Shown: in pieces, positions 1 to 8,757 of the stretch
How positions within the stretch are numbered: position 1 is the stretch's first letter
How the letters are laid out: every line of letters begins with the position of its first letter
Source of the DNA: Ureibacillus acetophenoni
Lineage (GTDB): Bacteria; Bacillota; Bacilli; Bacillales_A; Planococcaceae
Reading direction: 5' to 3'
DNA length: 64,000 nt
Assembly (NCBI RefSeq): GCF_900220965.1
Contig: NZ_OBQC01000002.1
Location: 275,176 to 339,175 of the forward strand
Notes under the pieces: model-generated
What the model was told of the DNA's origin: nothing
Database searches by the model: none
Seen by the model: the letters and a program-made list of their open reading frames with translations, nothing else
Program-made: the position numbers and the translations under genes

Positions 1-27
1 TTTAGACAAAAAATCTTGATTCTCTTG

Positions 28-94
28 AAAAATGTCTAGATAAAGCGATTTATTAGGCAAAAGTAATGATTCACTTTAAAAAATGTCTAGATAA
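28..94. repeat. Pair of 16-bp direct repeats
   Basis: The sequence AAAAATGTCTAGATAA occurs at about 28-43 and again at 79-94, 51 bases apart. Both copies lie in a stretch that carries no convincing gene: the frame through the first copy has a stop at positions 3-5. The function is unknown. It may be a chance AT-rich repeat or a relic of the gene to the left of the window. Confidence 0.4.
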
Positions 95-107
95 GATTCG
101 AATATAT

Positions 108-139
108 GGCATACGATTTAAAATCGTATGCCTTTTTTT
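108..139 (+). terminator. Intrinsic terminator of a plus-strand gene left of the window
   Basis: The arms GGCATACGAT and ATCGTATGCC (108-132) form a near-perfect stem, followed by seven T on the plus strand (133-139). The minus strand has no T-run at the matching end, so it should stop a rightward transcript entering from outside the window. Confidence 0.75.
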
Positions 140-153
140 GATTAGTTCCATAT

Positions 154-182
154 AAAAAAACGACCTATTTGTTAGGTCGTTC
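154..182 (-). terminator. Intrinsic terminator after the TPR gene
   Basis: On the minus strand AACGACCTA, a five-base loop and TAGGTCGTT form a perfect stem followed by seven T. It lies about 13 bases past the TPR stop codon and faces the plus-strand terminator at 108-139, so the two transcripts converge here. Confidence 0.85.
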
Positions 183-194
183 ATTTCGAGATAG

Positions 195-854
195 TTAATT
201 AAACCGTTGACTAACCATATCGTAAATATATTTTGCTTGATCGAATTCGGGAGCAATAGTATAAGCCTGCTTTAAATGATATAAAGCTGCATTTGAGTCT
301 TCTGATGATACCGCGTAAAGAACACCAAGATTATAGTGTGCATCCGCGTTGTTACTATCCTTTTCTATTACAAATTCCAGCTCACTTTTAGCTAAATCAA
401 ACATTTCTAACGTACATAGTAAGATGCCATATGAAAGTCTAATTTGTAAATCTTCTGGGGCTAACTCAGCTGCCCTTTGCATGTAAGGTAAAGCTAATTT
501 ATATTTTTCATCTCGTTCAAAGGATTTTGCTAACATGTAGTAAGCATCTGCTCCTTCGATTCCAAGGTCAATAGATTTTTGATATAACTTAGCTGCTTCA
601 ATATAACGTTCTGAATCATAATAAAGATTAGCCAAACCATAATAAGCAGTTGCTGTCTTTTCATCTACTGTAATTGCTTTTTGGAAAAATCGTTCTGCAC
701 GTTCCAAATCATTCATAGCGGCTAATAAATTCCCGAAGTTTACATAACCAATTGCATTGTCAGGATTACTTTCTATAGCTTCTGTAAATGCTTTTGCTGC
801 ATCTTCATATCGCTTTTCCTGAAAGGCCTTAATTCCAATTTCGTTATAATCCAT
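195..854 (-). CDS. yrrB: Tetratricopeptide repeat protein (YrrB-like)
   Basis: The 219-residue protein is almost entirely tandem TPR units, for example the motifs NPDNAIGYVNFGNLL and TATAYYGLANLYYDSERY, with about six repeats of 34 residues and no signal peptide. TPR proteins are cytosolic scaffolds for protein contacts. The gene follows mnmA, the position of yrrB in Bacillus subtilis, which suggests a link to tRNA thiolation, but the sequence shows no catalytic domain. An ATG at 854 with AGGTG six bases upstream is preferred; an in-frame extension to 899 has no ribosome binding site. The exact function is unknown. Confidence 0.85.
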   Translation of the reverse strand: MDYNEIGIKAFQEKRYEDAAKAFTEAIESNPDNAIGYVNFGNLLAAMNDLERAERFFQKAITVDEKTATAYYGLANLYYDSERYIEAAKLYQKSIDLGIEGADAYYMLAKSFERDEKYKLALPYMQRAAELAPEDLQIRLSYGILLCTLEMFDLAKSELEFVIEKDSNNADAHYNLGVLYAVSSEDSNAALYHLKQAYTIAPEFDQAKYIYDMVSQRFN

Positions 855-878
855 ACATAACACCTCTAAACAAAATGA

Positions 879-907
879 ATAGGCGGCCGCATCACACAAC
901 CGCCTAT
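879..907 (-). terminator. Weak hairpin between mnmA and the TPR gene
   Basis: ATAGGCGG (879-886) pairs with CCGCCTAT (900-907) around a 13-base loop just past the mnmA stop. On the minus strand only a broken T-rich tract follows, so it would at most partly stop transcription into the TPR gene. Confidence 0.4.
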
Positions 908-913
908 AATTAT

Positions 914-2053
<1,140 letters not shown>

Positions 2054-2067
2054 TTAAATTAACAAAA

Positions 2068-3210
2068 TTAGTTGGCTAGTCTTTTGACAATTTTCGCTGT
2101 ACGTTTTGCAGCCTCAATAATATCTTCATCTGTCAGTCCCAACCCAAAACTAAATCGGATGGAATTCCTTAATTCATCTGCATTTTTTCCGAACATCGCT
2201 ACTAGGACGTGGGAAGGATCGATAGAACCCGCAGTACATGCTGAGCCACTTGAAGCAAAGACTTTCGACATATCAAGATTGACTAAGAACGACTCAACAT
2301 CTATTTCTTTAAAGCTTATATTTAAAACATGCTGCAAAGTATGTTCTGTATTTCCATTTACTTCAAATTGGATATTTTCATCCTTTAATTCTTTTATAAA
2401 CAACTCACGGAAGTTTTTAAACTTATCCTTTTTCAGTTCAATTTCCTGTTGGGCAATTTCAACAGCTTTAGCAAAGCCTAGCGTTCCCGGTACATTTTCA
2501 GTTCCTGCACGTCGTTTTTTCTCTTGGGAACCACCAAAAAAAGTAGGGATAAGAGAGGTTCCAGTCCGTTGATATAAAAACCCAATTCCTTTAGGACCGT
2601 TTAACTTATGACTTGATACGCTTAATAGATCTACATTTAACTGATCTACATTCAGTCTTTCAATACCATAGGCTTGCACAGCATCTGTATGCAATATAGC
2701 TTGATGGTCTTTTAAAATTTCACCGATTTCCGCTATTGGTTGAACAGTTCCAACTTCGTTATTACCATACATGATTGTTACTAGTATAGTATCTTCACGT
2801 AAAGCATTTTTAAAAGTATCAATAGAAATTCGACCACTTCGATCAACAGGTAAGTAAGTAACTTCGAAGCCCTCTTTTTCTAATTTTTCACAAGCATGCA
2901 TAACTGCATGGTGTTCGACTTGTGTTGTGATAATATGTTTTCCTTTATCTCTTAAAGCATAAGCAGATCCGAAAATTGCCATATTATCTGCTTCTGTACC
3001 ACCACTTGTGATGATGATTTCATTATCTTTTGCACCAATGGATTTTGCTAGGACTTGTCTTGCATCATCTAAAACCTTTCGTGACGTTCGACCGACTGTA
3101 TGGATACTTGATGGATTACCAAATACTTCAGACATTGCCTTAGTCATCACATTGATTACTTCTGGATGCACTGGTGAAGTCGCTGCATGGTCTAGATAAA
3201 TTGCATTCAT
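2068..3210 (-). CDS. yrvO: Cysteine desulfurase (YrvO/IscS type)
   Basis: This PLP enzyme takes sulfur from cysteine as a persulfide and passes it on. The 380 residues contain the N-terminal LDHAATSPVHP motif of class V aminotransferase-fold desulfurases, the PLP lysine in SSHKLNGPKG near residue 200, and the persulfide cysteine in SSGSACTAG near 325. It sits 32 bases upstream of mnmA and 33 bases downstream of cymR, the arrangement in which the desulfurase is dedicated to MnmA. The start is ATG with AGGAG 13 bases upstream, a slightly long spacing. Synthesis of iron-sulfur clusters by this enzyme is less likely because no iscU/sufU lies nearby. Confidence 0.95.
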   Translation of the reverse strand: MNAIYLDHAATSPVHPEVINVMTKAMSEVFGNPSSIHTVGRTSRKVLDDARQVLAKSIGAKDNEIIITSGGTEADNMAIFGSAYALRDKGKHIITTQVEHHAVMHACEKLEKEGFEVTYLPVDRSGRISIDTFKNALREDTILVTIMYGNNEVGTVQPIAEIGEILKDHQAILHTDAVQAYGIERLNVDQLNVDLLSVSSHKLNGPKGIGFLYQRTGTSLIPTFFGGSQEKKRRAGTENVPGTLGFAKAVEIAQQEIELKKDKFKNFRELFIKELKDENIQFEVNGNTEHTLQHVLNISFKEIDVESFLVNLDMSKVFASSGSACTAGSIDPSHVLVAMFGKNADELRNSIRFSFGLGLTDEDIIEAAKRTAKIVKRLAN

Positions 3211-3243
3211 TGTTGATCAAAAACTCCTTTAATTGAGACTCAA

Positions 3244-3663
3244 TTAGATATAAAACATATAGCCGTCATATTCAGTATCATCTTTGTAGTTTGCTAAATC
3301 TAGTAGAGAAGTTGTATCTAGTACATTTTTTACAGCGTCACGAATACGAATCCAAAGCTCTCGTTGTGGAGATTCTTCCTCATCTATACCTTCGACAGGT
3401 TGTATAGGTCCTTCTAGAACTTTAATAACATCTGCTGCCGAAATTTTCTCTGGTGGTAGTGCTAGTAAGTATCCCCCATATGCACCACGAACACTTTTAA
3501 CTAATCCAGCAATACGAAGAGGAGAAACTAGTTGCTCTAAATATGCTTCGGATAATCCTTTTTCCTCTGCAATTTGTCGAAGGGGTACTGGCCCTTCTCC
3601 AAAATGTTTAGCAAGTTCAATCATAATTGTTAGGCCATATCTACCTTTTGTAGAAATTTTCAT
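3244..3663 (-). CDS. cymR: Rrf2-family cysteine metabolism repressor CymR
   Basis: CymR is the master repressor of sulfur and cysteine uptake genes in Bacillales and senses sulfur status together with cysteine synthase CysK. The 139 residues start with MKISTKGRYGL, contain the winged-helix segment LSEAYLEQLVSPLR and end in DGYMFYI, all close to Bacillus CymR. Unlike IscR, there is no cluster-binding cysteine triplet. The ATG at 3663 has AGAGGTG upstream; a GTG at 3672 lies inside the ribosome binding site. It heads the operon cymR-desulfurase-mnmA-TPR and is divergent from rarA. Confidence 0.93.
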   Translation of the reverse strand: MKISTKGRYGLTIMIELAKHFGEGPVPLRQIAEEKGLSEAYLEQLVSPLRIAGLVKSVRGAYGGYLLALPPEKISAADVIKVLEGPIQPVEGIDEEESPQRELWIRIRDAVKNVLDTTSLLDLANYKDDTEYDGYMFYI

Positions 3664-3702
3664 TATAAGCACCTCTATTTTACTTGTCCAAATATCTGCT
3701 CA

Positions 3703-3708
3703 ATTATA
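3703..3708 (-). promoter_or_regulatory. Probable -10 box of the cymR operon
   Basis: A perfect TATAAT lies on the minus strand about 40 bases before the cymR start codon, in the short divergent space between cymR and rarA. No good -35 element is visible 17 bases upstream, so the promoter may be weak or activator-dependent. Confidence 0.5.
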
Positions 3709-3810
3709 CCATAACACCTTTTATTCCACTTGGAAAAGGTCTAATTTGGGTTAATATGATATTATGATAAATTAATAATGATAAAGAATAAAGTTCGGGG
3801 GATTGTCAAA

Positions 3811-5097
3811 TTGCAAAACGAACCGTTAGCATTCCGTATGCGACCTCGCAATTTAAATGAGGTCGTTGGTCAACAACATATTATAGGAAAATCAACAGCA
3901 TTATATAAAATGATTGAAAATGGCCATGTCCCTTCTATGCTATTATATGGAGATCCTGGAATCGGGAAAACATCGATTGCCTTTGCTATTGCCGGCAGCT
4001 CAAAACTTCCTTTCTTCTCTTTAAACGCGACTCATGCAGGGAAAAAAGATGTAGAACAAATTGTTGATGAAGCAAGACTTGCAGGAAAAGTAATATTATT
4101 TCTAGATGAAATACACCGGTTCAACAAATTACAGCAAGATACACTACTTCCCCATGTTGAGAATGGATCCATCGTATTAATCGGTGCTACAACTGAAAAT
4201 CCTTTTCATGATGTAAACCCAGCGATTCGTTCCCGTTGTGGAGAGATATTACAATTAAAACGACTTTCTATTGAAGATATTGTACACCTATTAAAGATTA
4301 CTTTAAACGATGAGGATCGAGGTCTAGGTAAAATAAAATTTGAGATTTCAGAGGAGCAACTCGAAAAAATCGCACTAAGTTCAAATGGTGATGCACGAAA
4401 AGCACTTACTCTATTAGAATCAGTATATTTTGCTTCTGATGAGGTGGACGGTAAAACAATTGTAGAAGATCACATTATTGACCACTTAGCAAAGCGAATT
4501 GGTGTTTACGGCGATAAAGTAGGTACCCATTTTTATAATTTGTTGTCCGCTTTACAAAAGTCTGTTCGTGGCAGTGATACAAATGCTGCACTTTACTATT
4601 TAGCACATCTACTAGAAACTGGAGATTTAGTTGCTGTTTGTAGAAGATTGCTCGTCATGGCGTACGAAGATGTTGGCTTAGCAAATCCTGCAGTCGGTGC
4701 ACATGTATATGCAGCAACAGAATCTGCTAAAAGACTTGGATTACCAGAAGCTAGAATCCCTTTAGCTAATGCAGTCATTGAAATGTGTTTATCCGAGAAG
4801 TCAAATTCAGCTTATTCAGCTCTGGATATGGCGATAAAAGCAATCAACGAAGGCAAAACTGGTGATATTCCCCTTCATTTGCGTGATAGTCATTATGCAG
4901 GAGCCAAAGTATTAGGACATGTTGGATACAAATATCCCCATGATACACCTATTGGAACATTTGGTGGTTGGGTTGACCAACAATATTTACCAGATAATCT
5001 TGTTGGCATGGAGTTCTACAAACCTGTCATCGCTGGGGAGGAAAAAAAACTTGCTGCCATTTACGACCGTCTTAAAACATTTAAAAAAGATAAATAA
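3811..5097 (+). CDS. rarA: Replication-associated recombination protein A (RarA/MgsA AAA ATPase)
   Basis: RarA is a clamp-loader-like AAA+ ATPase that acts at stalled replication forks with SSB. The protein shows Walker A DPGIGKTS near residue 48, Walker B LFLDEIHRF, and the C-terminal tetramer region with the motifs KSVRGSDTNAALYYLA and ARIPLANAVIEM. I choose a TTG at 3811 (428 residues), preceded by GGGGGA with about 10 bases spacing and placing the start just before PLAFRMRPRN as in relatives; the upstream ATG at 3778 has no ribosome binding site. A TTGGAA/TATGAT pair near 3730-3760 could be its promoter, but the spacing is long. Confidence 0.93.
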   Translation: MQNEPLAFRMRPRNLNEVVGQQHIIGKSTALYKMIENGHVPSMLLYGDPGIGKTSIAFAIAGSSKLPFFSLNATHAGKKDVEQIVDEARLAGKVILFLDEIHRFNKLQQDTLLPHVENGSIVLIGATTENPFHDVNPAIRSRCGEILQLKRLSIEDIVHLLKITLNDEDRGLGKIKFEISEEQLEKIALSSNGDARKALTLLESVYFASDEVDGKTIVEDHIIDHLAKRIGVYGDKVGTHFYNLLSALQKSVRGSDTNAALYYLAHLLETGDLVAVCRRLLVMAYEDVGLANPAVGAHVYAATESAKRLGLPEARIPLANAVIEMCLSEKSNSAYSALDMAIKAINEGKTGDIPLHLRDSHYAGAKVLGHVGYKYPHDTPIGTFGGWVDQQYLPDNLVGMEFYKPVIAGEEKKLAAIYDRLKTFKKDK

Positions 5098-5103
5098 TAT
5101 AAG

Positions 5104-5145
5104 AAAGCTCACATTCATTTAACATTATAAATGAATGTGAGCTTT
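5104..5145. terminator. Bidirectional terminator between rarA and the unknown gene
   Basis: A 17-bp perfect stem (AAAGCTCACATTCATTT and its complement) with an eight-base loop lies between the convergent stop codons of rarA and the gene at 5150. T-rich sequence follows on both strands, though neither run is uninterrupted. Confidence 0.75.
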
Positions 5146-5149
5146 TAAT

Positions 5150-5686
5150 TTATTCTTGGTGTTGGTGTAGATAAGCTAATTTCGTAGTGTAATCAAATAG
5201 AACTGATAAACTATCTTCTAACTTACAGTCTTTCTCTACAATCGAATGTTTAAATTTCCCCTTTTCACCATCAAGGAATCGTATTTCCTCAAAACTTTCA
5301 CAAATCTCATCTAACAATTCATGCTCATTATTAACATTTACATTAGATAAGCAGTTTGCTGCAACTATATAACCTTCAATAATGTTTTCAACATCATCAT
5401 CAGTTTGTAGATCTGTTACATGCCTTTCAGCTAATGTTTTGAAATAGATTAATCTCCCCACAACATCCAAGAATAGTGACCAGTAAACATTTGCTTTAGG
5501 TATGCCATTATTATTGACATACTTATCATAAAATTGGATAGTTTGCTGAAATAAATTATTTAATCCTTTATAAGCTTTGCCCCAATTTTGTGTTGTATCG
5601 ATATAATCGAAGACAATCTGATCAGCTTTCTCTTGGAGCTGTGTTACATTTAATAGATTATTTTTTATTTCAAGTTGTGTGAACAT
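5150..5686 (-). CDS. Protein of unknown function, 178 residues
   Basis: I do not recognise this family. The product is acidic and probably all-helical, without a signal peptide or membrane segment. Notable stretches are NWGKAYKGLNNLFQQT, VYWSLFLDVVGRLIYFKT and a C-terminal KLAYLHQHQE. The start is ATG at 5686, preceded by a run of seven G inside AAAGGGGGGGAACT, a strong ribosome binding site; a longer in-frame start at 5737 has none. It is divergent from the chemoreceptor at 5976 and convergent with rarA. This pair is absent from the matching Bacillus subtilis locus, so it is probably a lineage-specific insertion. Confidence 0.7.
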   Translation of the reverse strand: MFTQLEIKNNLLNVTQLQEKADQIVFDYIDTTQNWGKAYKGLNNLFQQTIQFYDKYVNNNGIPKANVYWSLFLDVVGRLIYFKTLAERHVTDLQTDDDVENIIEGYIVAANCLSNVNVNNEHELLDEICESFEEIRFLDGEKGKFKHSIVEKDCKLEDSLSVLFDYTTKLAYLHQHQE

Positions 5687-5769
5687 AGTTCCCCCCCTTT
5701 TCCCAACAATAATAATAATATAACAATAAATGGTCATTCATTTTTCAGAAAATAAAAACTGACGAAAAA

Positions 5770-5790
5770 ATCGCCATATAATTGGCGGAT
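5770..5790. other. Hairpin in the divergent intergenic region
   Basis: ATCGCCA (5770-5776) and TGGCGGAT (5783-5790) form a short stem with a TATAAT loop; T-runs lie on both flanks in the outgoing direction. It sits between two divergent genes, where a terminator has no obvious work, so it may be an operator or a relic. Confidence 0.3.
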
Positions 5791-5902
5791 TTATTCATTT
5801 TTAACAATATTCTAAACTTTTTAACGCGCTTTCTAATCCATCAAAAGAAGTTTTACTCGTATAACATTATTTTTGAAATATATTCATATCTTTTAAATAA
5901 AC

Positions 5903-5931
5903 GTGACAAATTTGTGAAATTATTGTATAAC
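5903..5931 (+). promoter_or_regulatory. Sigma-A-type promoter of the chemoreceptor gene
   Basis: GTGACA (5903-5908), a 17-base spacer and TATAAC (5926-5931) match the housekeeping consensus. The start codon follows 45 bases later behind GGGGG. The palindrome ACAAATTTGT (5906-5915) overlaps the -35 box and could bind a dimeric regulator. No sigma-D motif, common for motility genes, is seen. Confidence 0.6.
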
Positions 5932-5975
5932 TTAAGAAAAAGTAGAATCGTAGATACTTCTTTGGGGGTAAATAG

Positions 5976-7436
5976 ATGAATATTAGCATTATTAAGCGAA
6001 AAGATTTAGTAGAGAAGAATACAATTATTATGTTAATTTATGGACTCGCTGCAGGATTAGGTGGTACAGCACAATTTATTTTAGGAAGACCTATTGGAAT
6101 CGCACTATCTCTTTTCATTCCATTAATAATTACCCTTATTTTATATCTAATTCAAAGAAAAGTAGAGTTTATGCAACGGGTTTTTCCATATCTAGTTCTG
6201 CTATCGATGATTGCAATGATTTACTTTACAATTGCATCTTTCAAAGTAACGTTAGCAACTATTGTAATGAGCTTTTTCGCATTGATTATTGGAAGTATTC
6301 ATAATCAATATTCTGTTTTTATATTTGCATATGTCTGTTCATTGATAGAACTGATATTCAATTTCACATTGGATACTGGAGGTTATGCTGTAGATCCAGC
6401 GAATGTATTTGTTGTACATGCACTAATGGCATTAGCTGTTATTTTACAAGTTCGTCAAAACAAAAAAATGCAAGCTAATATCGAAAATTTGATGCTTGAT
6501 GAAAATTTAAAAGCAAAACAAGAGGAACAATTACATTTAAGTTTAAATAATGCTGTGAGAAGTATTACGTCTAAATTAGAAATGATTACCGAAAGTATGA
6601 ATAGTGCTACAACGGCTCAAAGTGAAATGCTCAACTCTGTCCAAGAAGTGAGTGCTGGTTCACACAGACAATCTGAACATGTTATTGAAATCGTTAAAAA
6701 TACAGAACTAACCTCTTCAGAGATTTCAAATATGATTAAACAATTGCAAGACATCTTAAATGATGCAGGTAATGCAAGTGAAAATGCTGTTGTTGGTGCT
6801 AAAACAATGAGCACATTAAAAAGTGAAATAGATTCATTCACACAATTTTTCGAGGAATTAAACAAAACATTTACGGTTCTTTCTAGTAAAATTCAAGAGA
6901 CTAACCAGTTCGCACAAGATATTAAAAAAGTTACAGACCAAACAAACTTACTTGCCTTAAATGCGTCCATTGAAGCAGCACGAGCAGGAGAATACGGTAA
7001 AGGATTCGCAGTAGTCGCAGATGAAATCCGCAAACTTGCCGGAAATACTGATGAAATGCTACTGAAAATAAATGAAAATTTAAAGCAAGTGAACACTTAT
7101 AATGTTGATGCTCAATCGAAATTAAAAATTGGACTTGAACATATTACTATTCAAGCAAACACAGCTCAAATTTCGAATAAAACGTTTCAACAAATGTTTG
7201 AGCTAATGGATGTTCTTAAAAACAAATTAAAACAATTTACAGATGGAGCAAATTCCATAGAGAAAAATAGTATCTCGATTCAACAAAGTACAGCTGAATT
7301 TGCAGCAATTATAGAAGAAAGTTCTTCCACAATTGATCAACTAAGCAGTATATTATCAAAAGTAAATGAAGAACAAATTAAAATTAAACATCATATTGAC
7401 GAGACTTATCAGGATGCTTTAAGTATAAGAAAATAA
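5976..7436 (+). CDS. Methyl-accepting chemotaxis protein with six-helix membrane sensor
   Basis: The first ~165 residues hold about six hydrophobic helices (roughly 15-37, 39-60, 70-89, 91-108, 111-133, 140-160) and almost no external loop, followed directly by a cytoplasmic coiled-coil signalling domain. The hairpin tip motif [19 protein letters not shown] is near residue 320, with ADEIRKLA after it; this is the CheA/CheW contact site of MCPs. There is no recognisable HAMP domain or extracellular ligand domain, so it probably senses a membrane or internal signal. The start ATG has GGGGG upstream. No che or fla gene is nearby. The ligand is unknown. Confidence 0.9.
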   Translation: MNISIIKRKDLVEKNTIIMLIYGLAAGLGGTAQFILGRPIGIALSLFIPLIITLILYLIQRKVEFMQRVFPYLVLLSMIAMIYFTIASFKVTLATIVMSFFALIIGSIHNQYSVFIFAYVCSLIELIFNFTLDTGGYAVDPANVFVVHALMALAVILQVRQNKKMQANIENLMLDENLKAKQEEQLHLSLNNAVRSITSKLEMITESMNSATTAQSEMLNSVQEVSAGSHRQSEHVIEIVKNTELTSSEISNMIKQLQDILNDAGNASENAVVGAKTMSTLKSEIDSFTQFFEELNKTFTVLSSKIQETNQFAQDIKKVTDQTNLLALNASIEAARAGEYGKGFAVVADEIRKLAGNTDEMLLKINENLKQVNTYNVDAQSKLKIGLEHITIQANTAQISNKTFQQMFELMDVLKNKLKQFTDGANSIEKNSISIQQSTAEFAAIIEESSSTIDQLSSILSKVNEEQIKIKHHIDETYQDALSIRK

Positions 7437-7440
7437 ATAA

Positions 7441-7492
7441 GAGGTTGACCAAAGGAAAAAATCGTTTCCCTTAGTCAACCTCATTTTATTTA
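7441..7492. terminator. Bidirectional terminator between MCP and tcdA
   Basis: GAGGTTGAC with an inner AAGGAAA pairs with TTTCCCTT and GTCAACCTC across a small loop. It lies between convergent genes and reaches into the tcdA stop codon. Confidence 0.8.
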
Positions 7493-8250
7493 TCCTTTAC
7501 ACGAGTAATTTTAACATCTTTTAGCATATCATTGATTACCCAGCTTGCAGCAAACAGACCTACAACAGAAGGTACGAAAGCGTTTGAAGATGGGGGCATT
7601 TTAGCCTTACGAATTTGTGCATTTGGATTCCCAACTTCTTCTACAACATCAGGACGAGCGACAACTGGAGATTCGTCAGAAAATACGACCATTAGTCCTT
7701 TTCGTATACCTTCTTTCTTTAGCTTATGACGAATCACTTTCGCTAGAGGATCAGTATGTGTTTTAGAGATATCTGCAATTTGGAATCTTGTTGGATCCAT
7801 CTTGTTTGCAGCACCCATGCTAGAAATGATTGGGATATTTCTTTTAATACATTCGATTGCTAAGTGAACTTTATACATAACTGTGTCTGAAGCATCAATA
7901 ACATAATCGATACCTAGCTCGAAAAACTTTTCATAAGTTTCTTCTGTATAGAACATATGCATATCGATCACTTCACATTCAGGGTTTATATCAGCGATAC
8001 GTTCTTTCATAATCGCTGATTTTGACTTACCAATCGTTGATAAATATGCAACAAGTTGACGATTTACGTTTGTAATGTCTACATTATCTTTATCCACTAA
8101 AATAATACGGCCAACTCCACTACGAGCACAAGCCTCAGCAGCGAAAGAACCAACGCCACCTACTCCTAATATAGCAACCGTTTTATTTTTAATTTTTTCT
8201 AATCCTTCTTTTCCAATTGCTAATTCATTACGGGAAAATTGGTGTAACAT
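7486..8250 (-). CDS. tcdA: tRNA threonylcarbamoyladenosine dehydratase TcdA (YrvM)
   Basis: TcdA is an E1-like enzyme that uses ATP to cyclise t6A37 to ct6A in tRNAs that read ANN codons. The 254 residues show the ThiF/MoeB/UBA1 Rossmann motif AILGVGGVGSFAAE near residue 27, DKDNVDITNVNRQ, and the C-terminal NAFVPSVVGLFAASWV typical of the YgdL/CsdL group. The start is ATG with AGAGG nine bases upstream. Its place beside aspS and the 6S RNA is the same as yrvM in Bacillus subtilis. A molybdopterin or thiamin role is less likely because no small carrier protein is nearby. Confidence 0.92.
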   Translation of the reverse strand: MLHQFSRNELAIGKEGLEKIKNKTVAILGVGGVGSFAAEACARSGVGRIILVDKDNVDITNVNRQLVAYLSTIGKSKSAIMKERIADINPECEVIDMHMFYTEETYEKFFELGIDYVIDASDTVMYKVHLAIECIKRNIPIISSMGAANKMDPTRFQIADISKTHTDPLAKVIRHKLKKEGIRKGLMVVFSDESPVVARPDVVEEVGNPNAQIRKAKMPPSSNAFVPSVVGLFAASWVINDMLKDVKITRVKDK

Positions 8251-8349
8251 GTACTATGCCTCTCAATCTATATTAGTCTAGTCGGAATTATATCATAATT
8301 TATTATTAGTGGCGAGACTAGTTTAACAGATTGTAAATTGTAAATAAAA

Positions 8350-8558
8350 TAAAAAAATCTCCCAATTACATATAGGGAGAAAAAAGCAAGGAGTTTAGGA
8401 ATTAACAAATCCCGAATTGCCGCATTTGGCAAAAAATTTTGAACCCGTACTTACCTAGGTGGGTGCTTTCAACTACTAATTAAACGTCCCGTACAAAATG
8501 CGGGCTTGTTTGCCGAGTAGAAATTTAAGCTCCCGACATCGTGTTGTTCGGTCAAAAA
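8350..8558 (-). ncRNA. ssrS: 6S RNA (6S-1/BsrA type) with its terminator
   Basis: The aspS-yrvM intergenic region encodes 6S-1 (BsrA) RNA in Bacillus subtilis. Here the minus strand folds in the same plan: closing stem GGAGCTTAAATT (8533-8522) with AATTCCTAAACTCC (8403-8390), a large central bubble, then CCGCATTT/AAATGCGG and an apical hairpin. A T6 run follows the closing stem, then a hairpin TCTCCC/GGGAGA with T7 (8351-8380). 6S RNA binds the sigma-A holoenzyme and represses transcription in stationary phase. The 5' end is a guess from a TACAGT -10-like box near 8565-8570; both ends are approximate. The identification rests on position and structure, not on an alignment. Confidence 0.75.
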
Positions 8559-8580
8559 TGATGAACTGTATCCGCTAACA

Positions 8581-8625
8581 ATTCAGGATTCGTGTTGGTT
8601 TTATATTAACACGAATAGTCTGAAT
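8581..8625. repeat. Long inverted repeat upstream of 6S RNA
   Basis: ATTCAG + ATTCGTGTT on the left pairs with AACACGAAT + CTGAAT on the right (6 + 9 bp with a small internal loop, 11-base apex). On the minus strand it surrounds TAATAT/TATAAA, with TTGAAA just upstream, so it may overlap the promoter that feeds 6S RNA and tcdA. Confidence 0.6.
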
Positions 8626-8718
8626 TTTCAAACGATATTGCAAAAAAAATAATAAATTTTTTAGGTATTCATGATTTTATTAATACTTAATGGATTTTCC
8701 TGATTCACTTCATATAAA

Positions 8719-8754
8719 TAAAAAACAGGGAAATGATTTGTCATTTCCCTGTTT
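8719..8754 (-). terminator. Intrinsic terminator of hisS-aspS
   Basis: A 14-bp perfect stem (AAACAGGGAAATGA and its complement) with a four-base loop and a T-rich tail on the minus strand begins four bases past the aspS stop. Confidence 0.9.
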
Positions 8755-8757
8755 ATA

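Noticed and set aside
71-256. 61-codon minus ORF at the left edge
   Set aside because: It crosses two terminators and the 3' end of the TPR gene in another frame.
4919-5122. 67-codon plus ORF overlapping the rarA 3' end
   Set aside because: It is in another frame of rarA and ends in the terminator stem.
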